A stretch of DNA of 8,192 nt from Bacteroidales bacterium (GCA_027083715.1 JALWNR010000031.1:1-8192); one strand, 5' to 3'; counted from the stretch's first letter, positions 1 to 7,430 are shown. Notes: generated by a model from the letters alone, not told the origin. Made by a program: numbers and translations.

Positions 1-167
1 ATTGATTAATGCATCAGTAAATAAATAGACAAAACTGAAACTTTCCGTAATGAAAATTTAATTTTTGTTTTTAAACAAAAAAACCCTTACGGTATTTTAT
101 TGCTTATACCTTGATGCTACTTCTGTTTGTATTATAGATACAGTACCTCTTGTTTGGAGGAGCAGTT

Positions 168-302
168 ATGAGCCTAAGCGTACTTGTTTTCATTGCTTTT
201 AAAGATGGGATAGAACTGGATTTGAATAGCTCCTCGCCGAAGGTGATTTTGCGGGTTAGGGAGACTCTCTTTTGGTGTCTGGAAAGATTTGCTTCAGATT
301 AA
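168..302 (+). CDS. possible small ORF, 44 aa, unknown
   Basis: This ATG-started frame encodes 44 residues, beginning MSLSVLVFIAFKDGIEL and ending CLERFASD. It is preceded at 156-160 by GGAGG, eight bases from the ATG, an unusually strong Shine-Dalgarno-like match for this AT-rich window. The first ten residues are hydrophobic (LSVLVFIAF) but too few for a confident membrane segment or signal. The frame is open back to 138, so the ATG is not forced. I recognise no family. It ends just inside another open frame (289-495), so the two may be a single gene broken by a frameshift, or both may be chance. No independent support beyond the start context. Confidence 0.25.
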   Translation: MSLSVLVFIAFKDGIELDLNSSSPKVILRVRETLFWCLERFASD

Positions 303-495
303 GTGTATTTCAGTTTTCAGAACTGTATTGAAAAGTAGTGTGATGGGAGTAAGCGGTGCTGTTGTGTCAAATAGAGAGAAGATATATTTAATAAACTTTG
401 TTTACGGCAAAAACCACAGGTTAAAAGTATATAAAACTGATGATTTAGAAGATACTTTTTCAAAAGCAAAATATTTTCTGAAAAGCTTAATTTAA
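289..495 (+). CDS. possible small ORF, 50-68 aa, unknown or gene remnant
   Basis: The frame from a TTG at 289 gives 68 residues; starting at the ATG at 343 gives 50 residues (MGVSGAVVSNREKIYLINF onward). The C-terminal part alternates hydrophobic and charged residues (YLINFVYG, then LKVYKTDD, then DTFSKAKYFLKSLI), which looks like a beta-strand followed by an amphipathic helix and is more protein-like than a random frame. By eye it recalls the last strand and helix of small STAS/SEC14-like proteins of Bacteroidota, but this is only an impression and no signature motif is present. The frame is open from 247 without a good start, which fits a 5'-truncated or frameshifted remnant. It is followed by 178 bases of spacer before the DUF255 gene. 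Confidence 0.35.
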   Translation: MLQIKCISVFRTVLKSSVMGVSGAVVSNREKIYLINFVYGKNHRLKVYKTDDLEDTFSKAKYFLKSLI

Positions 496-525
496 GAATA
501 TATGATCTCTCTTCGAGAAAAGGTA

Positions 526-545
526 GATGGATTGATAGATAGATG
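526..545. repeat. GATN tetranucleotide run, five units
   Basis: Five consecutive units gatg, gatt, gata, gata, gatg occupy these bases, and a further tagatg follows at once. The units are imperfect, so slippage is less likely than in a pure repeat. The run lies 15 bases upstream of a TAnnTTTG element at 560-567, in the leader region of the DUF255 gene. Confidence 0.6.
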
Positions 546-559
546 TAGATGCAAAAAAA

Positions 560-567
560 TACTTTTG
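560..567 (+). promoter_or_regulatory. candidate -7 element for the DUF255 gene
   Basis: TACTTTTG matches the Bacteroidota primary-sigma -7 consensus TAnnTTTG exactly. The nearest upstream TTG (532-534) is 25 bases away, longer than the usual spacing of about 19-21, so no good -33 partner is seen. If used, the leader to the ATG at 674 would be about 100 nt, much longer than predicted for nnr and moxR in this window. The same octamer occurs upstream of moxR. In DNA this AT-rich, a single box can arise by chance. Confidence 0.3.
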
Positions 568-673
568 ATTAAATCTTTTCTTTTATTCTTTTCATGACTT
601 TTTTATTGTTTCTTGTTATTTTTATTTTGTCTAAATAAAAATAATGTCGTAATATTACCCCAAAAAGAGAATT

Positions 674-2632
674 ATGACACATAAACATACCAATGCTTTG
701 ATTCATGAAAGCAGCCCTTACCTCTTGCAACATGCTCATAATCCGGTAAATTGGCTTGCATGGAGTAATAAAGTGATTCAACAAGCAATTGCTGAGAATA
801 AATTGATACTTATCAGTATTGGATACTCTGCTTGCCATTGGTGTCATGTAATGGAACACGAAAGTTTTGAAAATGAACAGATTGCAGACTATATGAATAC
901 GCATTTTATTTGCGTAAAAGTAGATAGAGAAGAACGCCCGGATATTGACAATGTGTATATGACAGCGGTACAATTACTGACCGGCAGGGGGGGATGGCCC
1001 TTGAATTGTTTTGCTTTGCCCAATGGTGAACCGTTTTGGGGAGGTACTTATTTTAAACCGGAGCAATGGCTGATTTTATTGAAAAATGTGGTACAGACTT
1101 ATAAGCAACGAAAAGATAGTGTATTGAGCAATGCCGAGCAAATAAAAAAAGGCATTGAGAATATGGAAAAAGGAAATACAGGTAGTAGCAATCTGTTGCC
1201 TGATTTAATGGAGCAAAGCATCAATAATTGGAAATCCTATTTTGATTGGGAGTATGGGGCTTTAAATCAGGCACCGAAATTTCCGATGCCAAATAATTAC
1301 AAAACTCTGTTGCAAATATCGGCTAAGAAAAGCTATGCCGAAATACTTGATTTTGTCATTCTTACACTAAATAAAATGGCTGCCGGGGGCATTTACGATC
1401 AACTGGAAGGCGGATTTGCCCGATATTCGGTGGATAAATACTGGCTGGTACCGCACTTTGAAAAAATGCTTTATGATAATGCGCAACTGGTGAGTTTGTA
1501 CAGCGAAGCATATAAATGCATGCAAGAGAATGATTATAAGCGTATTGTTTACGAAACTTTACAGTTTATCGAAGATAATTTTTCAGGAGCAGAAGGAAAT
1601 TTCTATTCATCTTATGATGCTGATAGCCTGGGGCATGAAGGAACTTATTATATTTGGACAATTGATGAGATTAGAAATATTTTAAAAGATGAAGCACCCG
1701 TTTTTATAGCGCATTACGGTATGACGGAAAAAGGTAATTTTGACGGAAAAAACATTTTATTTTCCAAAGGAATAAACGAGCCGGAAAAAATCACCTTATT
1801 GAAAAAGAAAGTGCTGGAATATAGAAAACAGCGCCAATTGCCGGGATTAGACGATAAAAGCCTGACCGCCTGGAATGCAATGATGTGCTCCGCTTATCTT
1901 GATGCATATCTTGCTTTTGGAAATGAAAAGTTTTGTGAACATGCAACCCGAAGCATAAATTTCCTTACTGAAACACAATTGCAGACTGATGGACATTTGT
2001 GGCGAAATTTTAAAAACGGGAAATCCGGTATTTCGGGTTTTCTTGATGATTATGCCTTTTTAATCGAAGCATTGATAAAATTTTATCAGGCAAATTTTGA
2101 TGAGCAATATTTGTATCTTGCTAAAAAACAAACAGCGTATGTGATAGAGCACTTTTTTGACAATGAACGTAATTTGTTTTTCTATACACCTGATTATCAA
2201 ACAGACATAATTGTCAGAAAGAAAGAACTGGATGATAATGTGATTCCTTCGTCTAATTCAGTGATGGCTAAAAACTTGTTTTTACTGGGGAAATATTTTG
2301 GCGATAGTGTATATATTGAGAAATCGGAGAAAATGTTGAAAATGGTGCAGGATAAGATTCTTAAAAATCCGATGTATCATGCTAATTGGCTGAGTTTGTA
2401 TCATTGGCATACAAATGATTTTTATGAAATTGTAGTAGGTGGTACTGATGCCCTGGAAGCTTTGCGTTTATTGCAAAACAAGTATCTTCCAAACTGTATT
2501 TTTGCCAAAGCGGAGGAAAAAAGCAGTATTCCTTTAGCACAGAATAGGCACAGTAAAGAACTGCGGATTTATCTATGCCGAAACAATACCTGTGAATTAC
2601 CGATAGCTTCCGTTGAAGAATTGAAATTTTAA
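674..2632 (+). CDS. DUF255 thioredoxin-domain protein (YyaL/SPATA20-like)
   Basis: The 652-residue protein belongs to the DUF255 family (B. subtilis YyaL, human SPATA20). The N-terminal part is a thioredoxin-like domain with the family motifs [15 protein letters not shown] (13-27), [17 protein letters not shown] (49-65) with the CxxC pair C54/C57, [10 protein letters not shown] (83-92) and GGWPLN followed by GGTYF. The C-terminal part is a helical six-hairpin-like domain, as in sugar-processing enzymes, with [12 protein letters not shown] (from about 393) and [12 protein letters not shown]. No signal peptide is visible, so it is probably cytoplasmic. The biochemical role of the family is not established; many databases call it a thioredoxin-domain protein. 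Length is near the family norm and the frame is intact. The ATG at 674 fits the start of the conserved domain and has a weak purine stretch (aaaaagaga) upstream. It is transcribed alone, towards nnr, and its stop codon overlaps that of nnr. Confidence 0.95.
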   Translation: MTHKHTNALIHESSPYLLQHAHNPVNWLAWSNKVIQQAIAENKLILISIGYSACHWCHVMEHESFENEQIADYMNTHFICVKVDREERPDIDNVYMTAVQLLTGRGGWPLNCFALPNGEPFWGGTYFKPEQWLILLKNVVQTYKQRKDSVLSNAEQIKKGIENMEKGNTGSSNLLPDLMEQSINNWKSYFDWEYGALNQAPKFPMPNNYKTLLQISAKKSYAEILDFVILTLNKMAAGGIYDQLEGGFARYSVDKYWLVPHFEKMLYDNAQLVSLYSEAYKCMQENDYKRIVYETLQFIEDNFSGAEGNFYSSYDADSLGHEGTYYIWTIDEIRNILKDEAPVFIAHYGMTEKGNFDGKNILFSKGINEPEKITLLKKKVLEYRKQRQLPGLDDKSLTAWNAMMCSAYLDAYLAFGNEKFCEHATRSINFLTETQLQTDGHLWRNFKNGKSGISGFLDDYAFLIEALIKFYQANFDEQYLYLAKKQTAYVIEHFFDNERNLFFYTPDYQTDIIVRKKELDDNVIPSSNSVMAKNLFLLGKYFGDSVYIEKSEKMLKMVQDKILKNPMYHANWLSLYHWHTNDFYEIVVGGTDALEALRLLQNKYLPNCIFAKAEEKSSIPLAQNRHSKELRIYLCRNNTCELPIASVEELKF

Positions 2633-4155
2633 TTTTCGGAAAGTTTTTTATAAGCTTTGCCGATATTTTCAACAATATCGCCGGCAATAAGTGCCTGCAT
2701 TCCTTTTTTCTTTGCCGCAATATCACCGGCTAAACCATGCAGGTAAACCCCCAAAATGGCTGCTTGTTCCGGTAAATAGCCTTGTGCCAGTAATGAAGTG
2801 ATTATTCCGGTAAGTACATCGCCACTGCCAGCTGTTCCCATTCCGGGGTTGCCTGTTGAATTAAAATAGCATCTTCCATCGGGGAGCGCAATGGATGTGT
2901 GTGCACCTTTCAGTACTATAATCACTTTTTGTTCTTTTGCTAAGGCAATTTGTTTTTGATACTGTTCAAAATAATTATTTGTTTCACCTGCTAAGCGCCT
3001 GAATTCTCCCGGATGTGGTGTTAAAATACTATTTTCGGGAATTAAATCATATAAAAAACGGTTTGCAGCAAGCAGGTTTAAGGCATCTGCATCTAAAACA
3101 ACCGGTTTTTGTGCATTATTCAATATTCCGATAAGGGAATTAAGCGTAGCTTTTTTTTGTCCGATACCGGGACCGATGCCTATTGCCTGATATAAATCCT
3201 GTTCATCGGATTTGCAAAAGCGCGTGCCCGATTCATCTATACACACCATTGCCTCGGGAACTGCTGTTTGCATAATTTCGTAGCCGGATACAGGGAAATG
3301 TGTTGTCAGTAAACCTACGCCTGTGCGCAAACAGGCTTTTGCCGCTAAAACCGCAGCTCCCATTTTTCCGTAGCTTCCGGCAATAAGTAGTGCGTGCCCG
3401 TAGGTACCTTTATGGTCAAATTTCTTGCGCTTTTTCAGCATAGCTTGTACCATTTTTTGTGTAATGTAATAATTCGGGCTTTTAAGTTCCTGTAAATATT
3501 TTTGGCTTAAGCCAATAGACAGACATTCCCATTTGCCGGTATGGTGCTGTGCATCAGGAAAAAAGAATGAGAGAAAGGGGAGTTCCAGACTCAAAGTATA
3601 ATCAGCCTTAATCACATTTAAATACACACCTTGCTCAGATTTTGGCAATGAAGAGTTATCTTCGCTGAAAAGACCGGATGGAATGTCTATGGAAATAACT
3701 ATAGCTTCAGAATTATTGATGTGTGTAATTATTTCCGCATAAAAACCTTCAAGGGGGCGCGATAATCCGGAGCCGAATAAAGCATCAATTACTAAATCAT
3801 TTTTTTTTAGAGCAGGAAGTTTTGCTTTATCATCTATGATGATAATCTTAGCCTTATTTTGTTCAATTAGCCGTTCATAATTAATTTGCGCATCTGTTGA
3901 AAGTTTCGTGCTTTTTAAATATACTGTTACCGAATAATTTTTGTTTGCAAGCATACGCGCTATTGCCAAACCATCTCCACCATTATTCCCGGGACCGGCA
4001 AATACCTTGATATTAGTTTTTTTCTTAATGATTTTAATAATCCTGTTTGTACAAACCTTTGCGGCTCGTTCCATCAAGTTAACAGATAAAATCGGCTCAT
4101 TTTCAATGGTATATGCATCCAGCTTTTTTACTTGTCCGGCGTTTAATATTTTCAT
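2629..4155 (-). CDS. nnr: bifunctional NAD(P)H-hydrate repair enzyme Nnr
   Basis: This 508-residue fusion repairs hydrated NADH and NADPH: the N-terminal YjeF_N domain epimerises R- and S-NAD(P)HX, and the C-terminal carbohydrate-kinase-like domain dehydrates the S form using ADP or ATP (known for the family). In the epimerase part (about 1-220) I see [15 protein letters not shown] (53-67), [15 protein letters not shown] (121-135) and SIDIPSGL (155-162). In the dehydratase part (about 225-508) I see [13 protein letters not shown] (248-260), IGPGIG (327-332), VVLDADALN (352-360), [11 protein letters not shown] (378-388) and [15 protein letters not shown] (436-450) with the catalytic Asp446. 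Both halves look complete, so both activities are expected. The ATG at 4155 leaves the usual short N-terminus; a good promoter lies just upstream. It is a single-gene transcript, divergent from the thioredoxin gene and convergent with the DUF255 gene. Confidence 0.97.
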   Translation of the reverse strand: MKILNAGQVKKLDAYTIENEPILSVNLMERAAKVCTNRIIKIIKKKTNIKVFAGPGNNGGDGLAIARMLANKNYSVTVYLKSTKLSTDAQINYERLIEQNKAKIIIIDDKAKLPALKKNDLVIDALFGSGLSRPLEGFYAEIITHINNSEAIVISIDIPSGLFSEDNSSLPKSEQGVYLNVIKADYTLSLELPFLSFFFPDAQHHTGKWECLSIGLSQKYLQELKSPNYYITQKMVQAMLKKRKKFDHKGTYGHALLIAGSYGKMGAAVLAAKACLRTGVGLLTTHFPVSGYEIMQTAVPEAMVCIDESGTRFCKSDEQDLYQAIGIGPGIGQKKATLNSLIGILNNAQKPVVLDADALNLLAANRFLYDLIPENSILTPHPGEFRRLAGETNNYFEQYQKQIALAKEQKVIIVLKGAHTSIALPDGRCYFNSTGNPGMGTAGSGDVLTGIITSLLAQGYLPEQAAILGVYLHGLAGDIAAKKKGMQALIAGDIVENIGKAYKKLSEN

Positions 4156-4179
4156 AGCAGCATGTTAAAGGTATTTGTA

Positions 4180-4212
4180 CAAATTTAATCAAATACATGG
4201 AATTATTGCAAA
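4180..4212 (-). promoter_or_regulatory. predicted nnr promoter (TTTG-N21-TAAATTTG)
   Basis: Read on the minus strand, TTTG (4212 to 4209) is followed by a 21-bp spacer and TAAATTTG (4187 to 4180). This matches the Bacteroidota housekeeping promoter (TTTG, 19-21 bp, TAnnTTTG) at both boxes and in spacing. The -7 box ends 24 bases before the nnr ATG at 4155, which predicts a short leader. The -33 box abuts the earliest possible start of the divergent thioredoxin gene. Confidence 0.65.
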
Positions 4213-4221
4213 TTGTTTTTG

Positions 4222-4659
4222 ATGAAATTTTGTCAGTTTTATGTGTCATTTTTACAGATAGCCGCTTTGTTGTTAATGCTCAGGCTGTATTTTTTTCCAA
4301 AAAAAGCAAAAGGCAAAATTGTTGATACCGGATTTTTAAAAAAAAAATTAAAAACAGAAGACATGAGTAAATTTAGCGATATAATTAATTCAGATACGGT
4401 AACTTTAGTTGATTTTTCGGCAGAGTGGTGTGCACCCTGCAAAGCACTTGCACCTATATTGAAACAGGTAAAAGACAGCTTGGGCGATAAAGTGCGAATT
4501 ATCAAAATTGATGTGGATAAAAATCCGGCAATTGCACAAAAAATGCAAATTACCGGAGTGCCGACTATTGTAATTTATAAAAACGGTATACAAAAATTCA
4601 GACAATCAGGGGTGATTCCTGCCGGGCAATTAATCCAACTGCTGAATCAGTACATTTAA
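4222..4659 (+). CDS. thioredoxin, possibly membrane-anchored
   Basis: The last 98 residues (from the ATG at 4363) form a complete small thioredoxin: LVDFSAEWCAPCKALAP with redox cysteines C23 and C26 in that numbering, IIKIDVDKNP (46-55), the cis-proline loop GVPT (65-68) and the closing strand/turn YKNGIQKFRQSG. It should act as a dithiol-disulfide reductant for other proteins. The active site is CAPC, not the canonical CGPC. The frame continues upstream to an ATG at 4222 (and a TTG at 4213), adding 47 residues with a hydrophobic run (FLQIAALLLMLRLYFF) followed by lysines (KKAKGK). That would place a single N-terminal anchor with the thioredoxin domain in the cytoplasm by the positive-inside rule. 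The alternative is a cytosolic protein starting at 4363, the more usual form in Bacteroidota. A run of ten A at 4338-4347 lies between the two starts. The gene is convergent with the OstA-like gene. Confidence 0.9.
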   Translation: MKFCQFYVSFLQIAALLLMLRLYFFPKKAKGKIVDTGFLKKKLKTEDMSKFSDIINSDTVTLVDFSAEWCAPCKALAPILKQVKDSLGDKVRIIKIDVDKNPAIAQKMQITGVPTIVIYKNGIQKFRQSGVIPAGQLIQLLNQYI

Positions 4660-4665
4660 TAAAAA

Positions 4666-6321
4666 TTAGTCTGTGGGTTGTTCCTTTTCTATTTCTTTCG
4701 GTTTTAATTCAGGCTGAATATCATTTTTTTCTTTCGGCTTTGGAACTTCTTTTTTCCAGATGTACACATCCTGCCATTTTTCAGGACGGTATTCAATCAT
4801 CCATTTAAAATTTTTGTACTTTCGTTCGGCATCCGATAAATCTTTAGGCGGATACATGGTTCCTGTTGGTTTTACATAAAAAATTAAATTTTCCATTTCA
4901 TTATTTACAAAATTTATAGCCATATTGGTACAACTGATTTTATTTATACCAATAAGGAGGTTTTTATCTATGGTGTAGTATATGGTTCCTCCATCTTCAA
5001 GAACATCCAATAAATAAATTTCATTGTCGCGCAAATGCGCCACCATTTTCTTCCCTTTTATTTGGTTAAAACTACCTGTACCAACTTGAGCAGCAATTAA
5101 TGCATTATTTTGCATAATAATTTGATTAACTTCATTGCTATCGGTTTGCACTTCTATATAATCTGCAGTCATTTGGTTACTTCCTGACCATAATACCGGT
5201 TCATAATATAATTTTATGGTTGAATCTAGAAATGTGTAAATCATTGAATCACATTTTGCCTGAAAATCTTTTTTGAAGATTTTAACTTTATGATATGATT
5301 TTATCAGTCTGAAAGTAGTTGTATCTGTTTTTGAAATTAAAGTATCAATTATTGAGCGAATTGTATCTGCATGTAAAAATAAAGAGTCTTTTTCATGAAT
5401 ACTGATAAATAATGCACTATCTGTAATTACAGAGCTTTGGTTTTTTTCATAATATTTACCAAGATTACCTTTTAAACGGATGTTCTGGACAGAATCGGCA
5501 ATGGTTACATTACTGTATGCAATACCCAGCCCTGTGTTTCTATTATAAAATATAGAATCGCCTTTCAGTGTTTTTTTACCATCTACAAGCAGTGGATTCT
5601 TGGTAAGCTTACCCATGTCTGTGATGTGATTATACCAGCCAAACTCACTATACATCCAGCTGGTGGTGTCTTTTGAAACAATATTTGTCGGGCCTAATAA
5701 ATAAGATATTTTTTCAACGGTTTGATGTTTGAGAGTATCTGAATATATCGTATATTTCGGATTTTGAACAATCACAGAATCTTTAAAATACAGTTCGTCT
5801 AAATCAGCATAATAATAACCGTATTTACTTATTAAAGTATCCTGACCATTAAGTGTTTTTCCGCCATCAAAGTAATAGCCGAAATTTTCTGCCATTTTAT
5901 AATCAAGATTTTCAGTATATAAGGTCATACTGTCTTTTATCATTACTACATTATATCTAACTTCGGCGAGTTTATCTTTTCCTGAATAATGCAAGGAGTC
6001 ACTATATAGATAAACTGTATCTAAGGCATCCTCGGTAGGTGCAATAATTTTAATATTATTTATAGCAACAAATGAATTGTCGTTTCCATCAAAATATGCA
6101 CTATCACAATACATATAGGCGGAGTCATGCTTTAAAACAACATGCCCTCTTAAAAATTGTATTCCCGGCATAATTTCTTCATTCACATTTACCGAATCAG
6201 AATGCACAATAGTAATCATTTTTACTTTTTGAGTTTCTTCATTTTTTTCCTGAGACAGTAAATGTTCTGAAATAATAATTGCAAACAATAAAAAAATATA
6301 TTTGGAAAGAAATTTTAACAT
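4666..6321 (-). CDS. OstA-like (LptA/LptD N-domain-like) envelope protein
   Basis: The 551-residue protein starts with a clear Sec signal peptide (MLKFLSKYIFLLFAIIISEH, cleavage expected near residue 24). The mature part is a long series of short beta-strand repeats, each built around patterns such as YMYCDSAYF, YLYSDSLHY, TLYTENLDY, IYSDTLKH and LKGDSIFYN, typical of the OstA/LptA jelly-roll that binds lipopolysaccharide in the periplasm. LptA itself is about 185 residues, so this is a much longer, stacked form common in Bacteroidota. No LptD-type beta-barrel is evident. The last 29 residues or so are rich in Pro, Lys and Glu (KKEVPKPKEKN onward) and probably disordered. Role in LPS or lipid transport to the outer membrane is inferred from family. 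It follows moxR by 14 bp, so the two are probably co-transcribed, and its 3' end lies 6 bp from the convergent thioredoxin gene. Confidence 0.88.
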   Translation of the reverse strand: MLKFLSKYIFLLFAIIISEHLLSQEKNEETQKVKMITIVHSDSVNVNEEIMPGIQFLRGHVVLKHDSAYMYCDSAYFDGNDNSFVAINNIKIIAPTEDALDTVYLYSDSLHYSGKDKLAEVRYNVVMIKDSMTLYTENLDYKMAENFGYYFDGGKTLNGQDTLISKYGYYYADLDELYFKDSVIVQNPKYTIYSDTLKHQTVEKISYLLGPTNIVSKDTTSWMYSEFGWYNHITDMGKLTKNPLLVDGKKTLKGDSIFYNRNTGLGIAYSNVTIADSVQNIRLKGNLGKYYEKNQSSVITDSALFISIHEKDSLFLHADTIRSIIDTLISKTDTTTFRLIKSYHKVKIFKKDFQAKCDSMIYTFLDSTIKLYYEPVLWSGSNQMTADYIEVQTDSNEVNQIIMQNNALIAAQVGTGSFNQIKGKKMVAHLRDNEIYLLDVLEDGGTIYYTIDKNLLIGINKISCTNMAINFVNNEMENLIFYVKPTGTMYPPKDLSDAERKYKNFKWMIEYRPEKWQDVYIWKKEVPKPKEKNDIQPELKPKEIEKEQPTD

Positions 6322-6335
6322 TTAGCATTGAATTT

Positions 6336-7304
6336 TTATTCTTTAATCAGTTCATTAATGATTTCATCAACCGTAATTCCTTCGGCTTCTGCTTTATAGT
6401 TTCTAATAATTCTATGACGAAGAATAGGAGGTGCTATTGCCTGAACATCTTCAATGTCGGGCGAATATTTTCCGTTTAAAACAGCATGTGTTTTTGCTCC
6501 AAGTACTAAATACTGTGATGCTCTAGGTCCGGCTCCCCAGTTAAGATATTTATTAGTAATTTCATGTGCATATTTAGTGTTTGGGCGTGTTTTTGAAGCT
6601 AATTTAACAGCATATTCTACCACATTATTATTAATTGGTACTTTTTGTATCAGTTTTTGAAAAAATAGAATTTCTTCATTAGATACAACTTGTTGCAAAT
6701 CTATGTTTTTACCTGATGTAGTATTATTTACAATGGTAATTTCATCTTCAAATTCAGGATAATCCAACCATATATTAAACATAAAACGGTCTAATTGTGC
6801 TTCGGGTAGGGGATAGGTACCTTCTTGCTCAATCGGGTTTTGCGTAGCAAGCACAAAAAAAGGTTTGCCCAATTCGTAACGTTTTCCGGCTACTGTTACT
6901 GCTTTTTCTTGCATTGCTTCCAGTAGGGCAGCTTGTGTTTTTGGGGGTGTACGGTTTATTTCATCTGCTAATACAATATTGGCAAATAAAGGACCTTTAA
7001 TAAATTCAAAATGACGCTCTTCGTTTAATATTTCAGAGCCGGTAATATCCGAAGGCATTAAATCAGGTGTGAATTGAATTCGGTTGTATTCAAGTCCCAA
7101 TGCTTTTGCGATGGTATTTACCAATAATGTTTTTGCAAGCCCAGGAACTCCTATTAAAAGACAATGTCCGTTGCTGAACAAGGAGATAAGTACTTCTTGA
7201 GTTATTTTTTCTTGTCCGTATATTGCTTTACCTATTTCAGCCATTAATCTTTCGTTTGCTTTTCTTAGGGCATCAACGGCTTCTACATCATTTTTAAAAT
7301 CCAT
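6336..7304 (-). CDS. MoxR-family AAA+ ATPase
   Basis: The 322-residue protein is a full-length MoxR ATPase. Motifs in order: YGQEKITQEVLISLF (29-43), Walker A GVPGLAKT (52-59), FTPDLMPSDITGSEIL (78-93), Walker B IVLADEINR (110-118), sensor 1 LATQNP (152-157), arginine-finger region LPEAQLDRFMF (166-176) and sensor 2 WGAGPRASQ (256-264). It is cytoplasmic and should hydrolyse ATP to remodel or activate a partner protein. MoxR genes usually sit beside DUF58 and von Willebrand A-domain genes; none is present downstream, and the gene upstream is a small secreted protein. Instead the next gene, 14 bp on, is the OstA-like protein, pointing to a role in envelope maturation (inference). A -7 promoter element lies 25 bp upstream of the ATG at 7304, which supports this start and a moxR-led operon. 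Confidence 0.96.
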   Translation of the reverse strand: MDFKNDVEAVDALRKANERLMAEIGKAIYGQEKITQEVLISLFSNGHCLLIGVPGLAKTLLVNTIAKALGLEYNRIQFTPDLMPSDITGSEILNEERHFEFIKGPLFANIVLADEINRTPPKTQAALLEAMQEKAVTVAGKRYELGKPFFVLATQNPIEQEGTYPLPEAQLDRFMFNIWLDYPEFEDEITIVNNTTSGKNIDLQQVVSNEEILFFQKLIQKVPINNNVVEYAVKLASKTRPNTKYAHEITNKYLNWGAGPRASQYLVLGAKTHAVLNGKYSPDIEDVQAIAPPILRHRIIRNYKAEAEGITVDEIINELIKE

Positions 7305-7329
7305 ATTTAATTTGGTTTTTGATAAAAGA

Positions 7330-7337
7330 CAAAAGTA
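7330..7337 (-). promoter_or_regulatory. candidate -7 element for the moxR operon
   Basis: On the minus strand TACTTTTG matches TAnnTTTG exactly and ends 25 bases before the moxR ATG, almost the same distance as the nnr -7 box to its ATG (24). No TTG is found 19-21 bp further upstream, because that place is taken by the hairpin at 7337-7378. The box is therefore either a weak or activator-dependent promoter, or only part of the T-rich tail of that hairpin. Confidence 0.4.
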
Positions 7338-7378
7338 AAAAAGTTTATATAAAATTATGATTTTATATAAACTTCTTT
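7337..7378 (-). terminator. AT-rich hairpin, probable terminator of the 171-aa gene
   Basis: A perfect 15-bp inverted repeat (7341-7355 and 7360-7374) encloses a 4-nt loop, and after one mismatch three more pairs form (7337-7339 with 7376-7378). Read on the minus strand, the stem runs into TTTTTTACTTTTGTC, a T-rich tail as expected of an intrinsic terminator. It lies 53 bp after the stop of the small secreted-protein gene and just before moxR, so it should separate the two transcripts. The stem has only two G-C pairs (one per arm-pair side), so strength is uncertain. A palindromic regulator site is the alternative. Confidence 0.6.
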
Positions 7379-7430
7379 TGATGAATCGTGTTTGTTGATG
7401 TTTCTATAACGATACTATAAGTATTTGTGT

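Larger units (their letters stand above)
1..673. other. 5' region without a secure gene
   Basis: No recognisable gene lies here. Two short open frames (168-302 and 289-495, both +) are listed separately with low confidence; they overlap in different frames and could be remnants of one gene. A GATN tetranucleotide run sits at 526-545 and a TAnnTTTG element at 560-567. Near the left edge a nested inverted repeat is visible: outer arms ccgtaa (45-50) and ttacgg (87-92), inner arms tttttgttt (62-70) and aaacaaaaa (73-81). It could be a weak terminator of a gene to the left, but the AT-only inner arms make chance a real possibility. The remaining bases are AT-rich spacer typical of Bacteroidota intergenic DNA. 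Confidence 0.5.

Noticed and set aside
45..92. Nested inverted repeat at the left edge as a definite terminator or riboswitch
   Set aside because: Outer arms are 6 bp and inner arms are purely T/G against A/C; no conserved riboswitch elements and only a loose T-rich tail. Kept only as a remark.
569..973. 134-codon minus-strand open frame overlapping the start of the DUF255 gene
   Set aside because: It lies antisense to the highly conserved CHWC region of a certain gene, has no family motif and an odd His/Phe/Ile-rich composition; a shadow frame.
2382..2726. 114-codon minus-strand open frame across the convergent junction
   Set aside because: It overlaps the ends of both the DUF255 gene and nnr, which are supported by motifs; no recognisable product.
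3941..4168. 75-codon plus-strand open frame opposite the start of nnr
   Set aside because: Antisense to the conserved glycine-rich epimerase motif; a shadow.
4288..4295. TATTTTTT with TTTG 18 bp upstream (4266-4269) as a promoter for a thioredoxin start at 4363
   Set aside because: The last position of the -7 box does not match, the spacing is slightly short, and the region may itself be coding.
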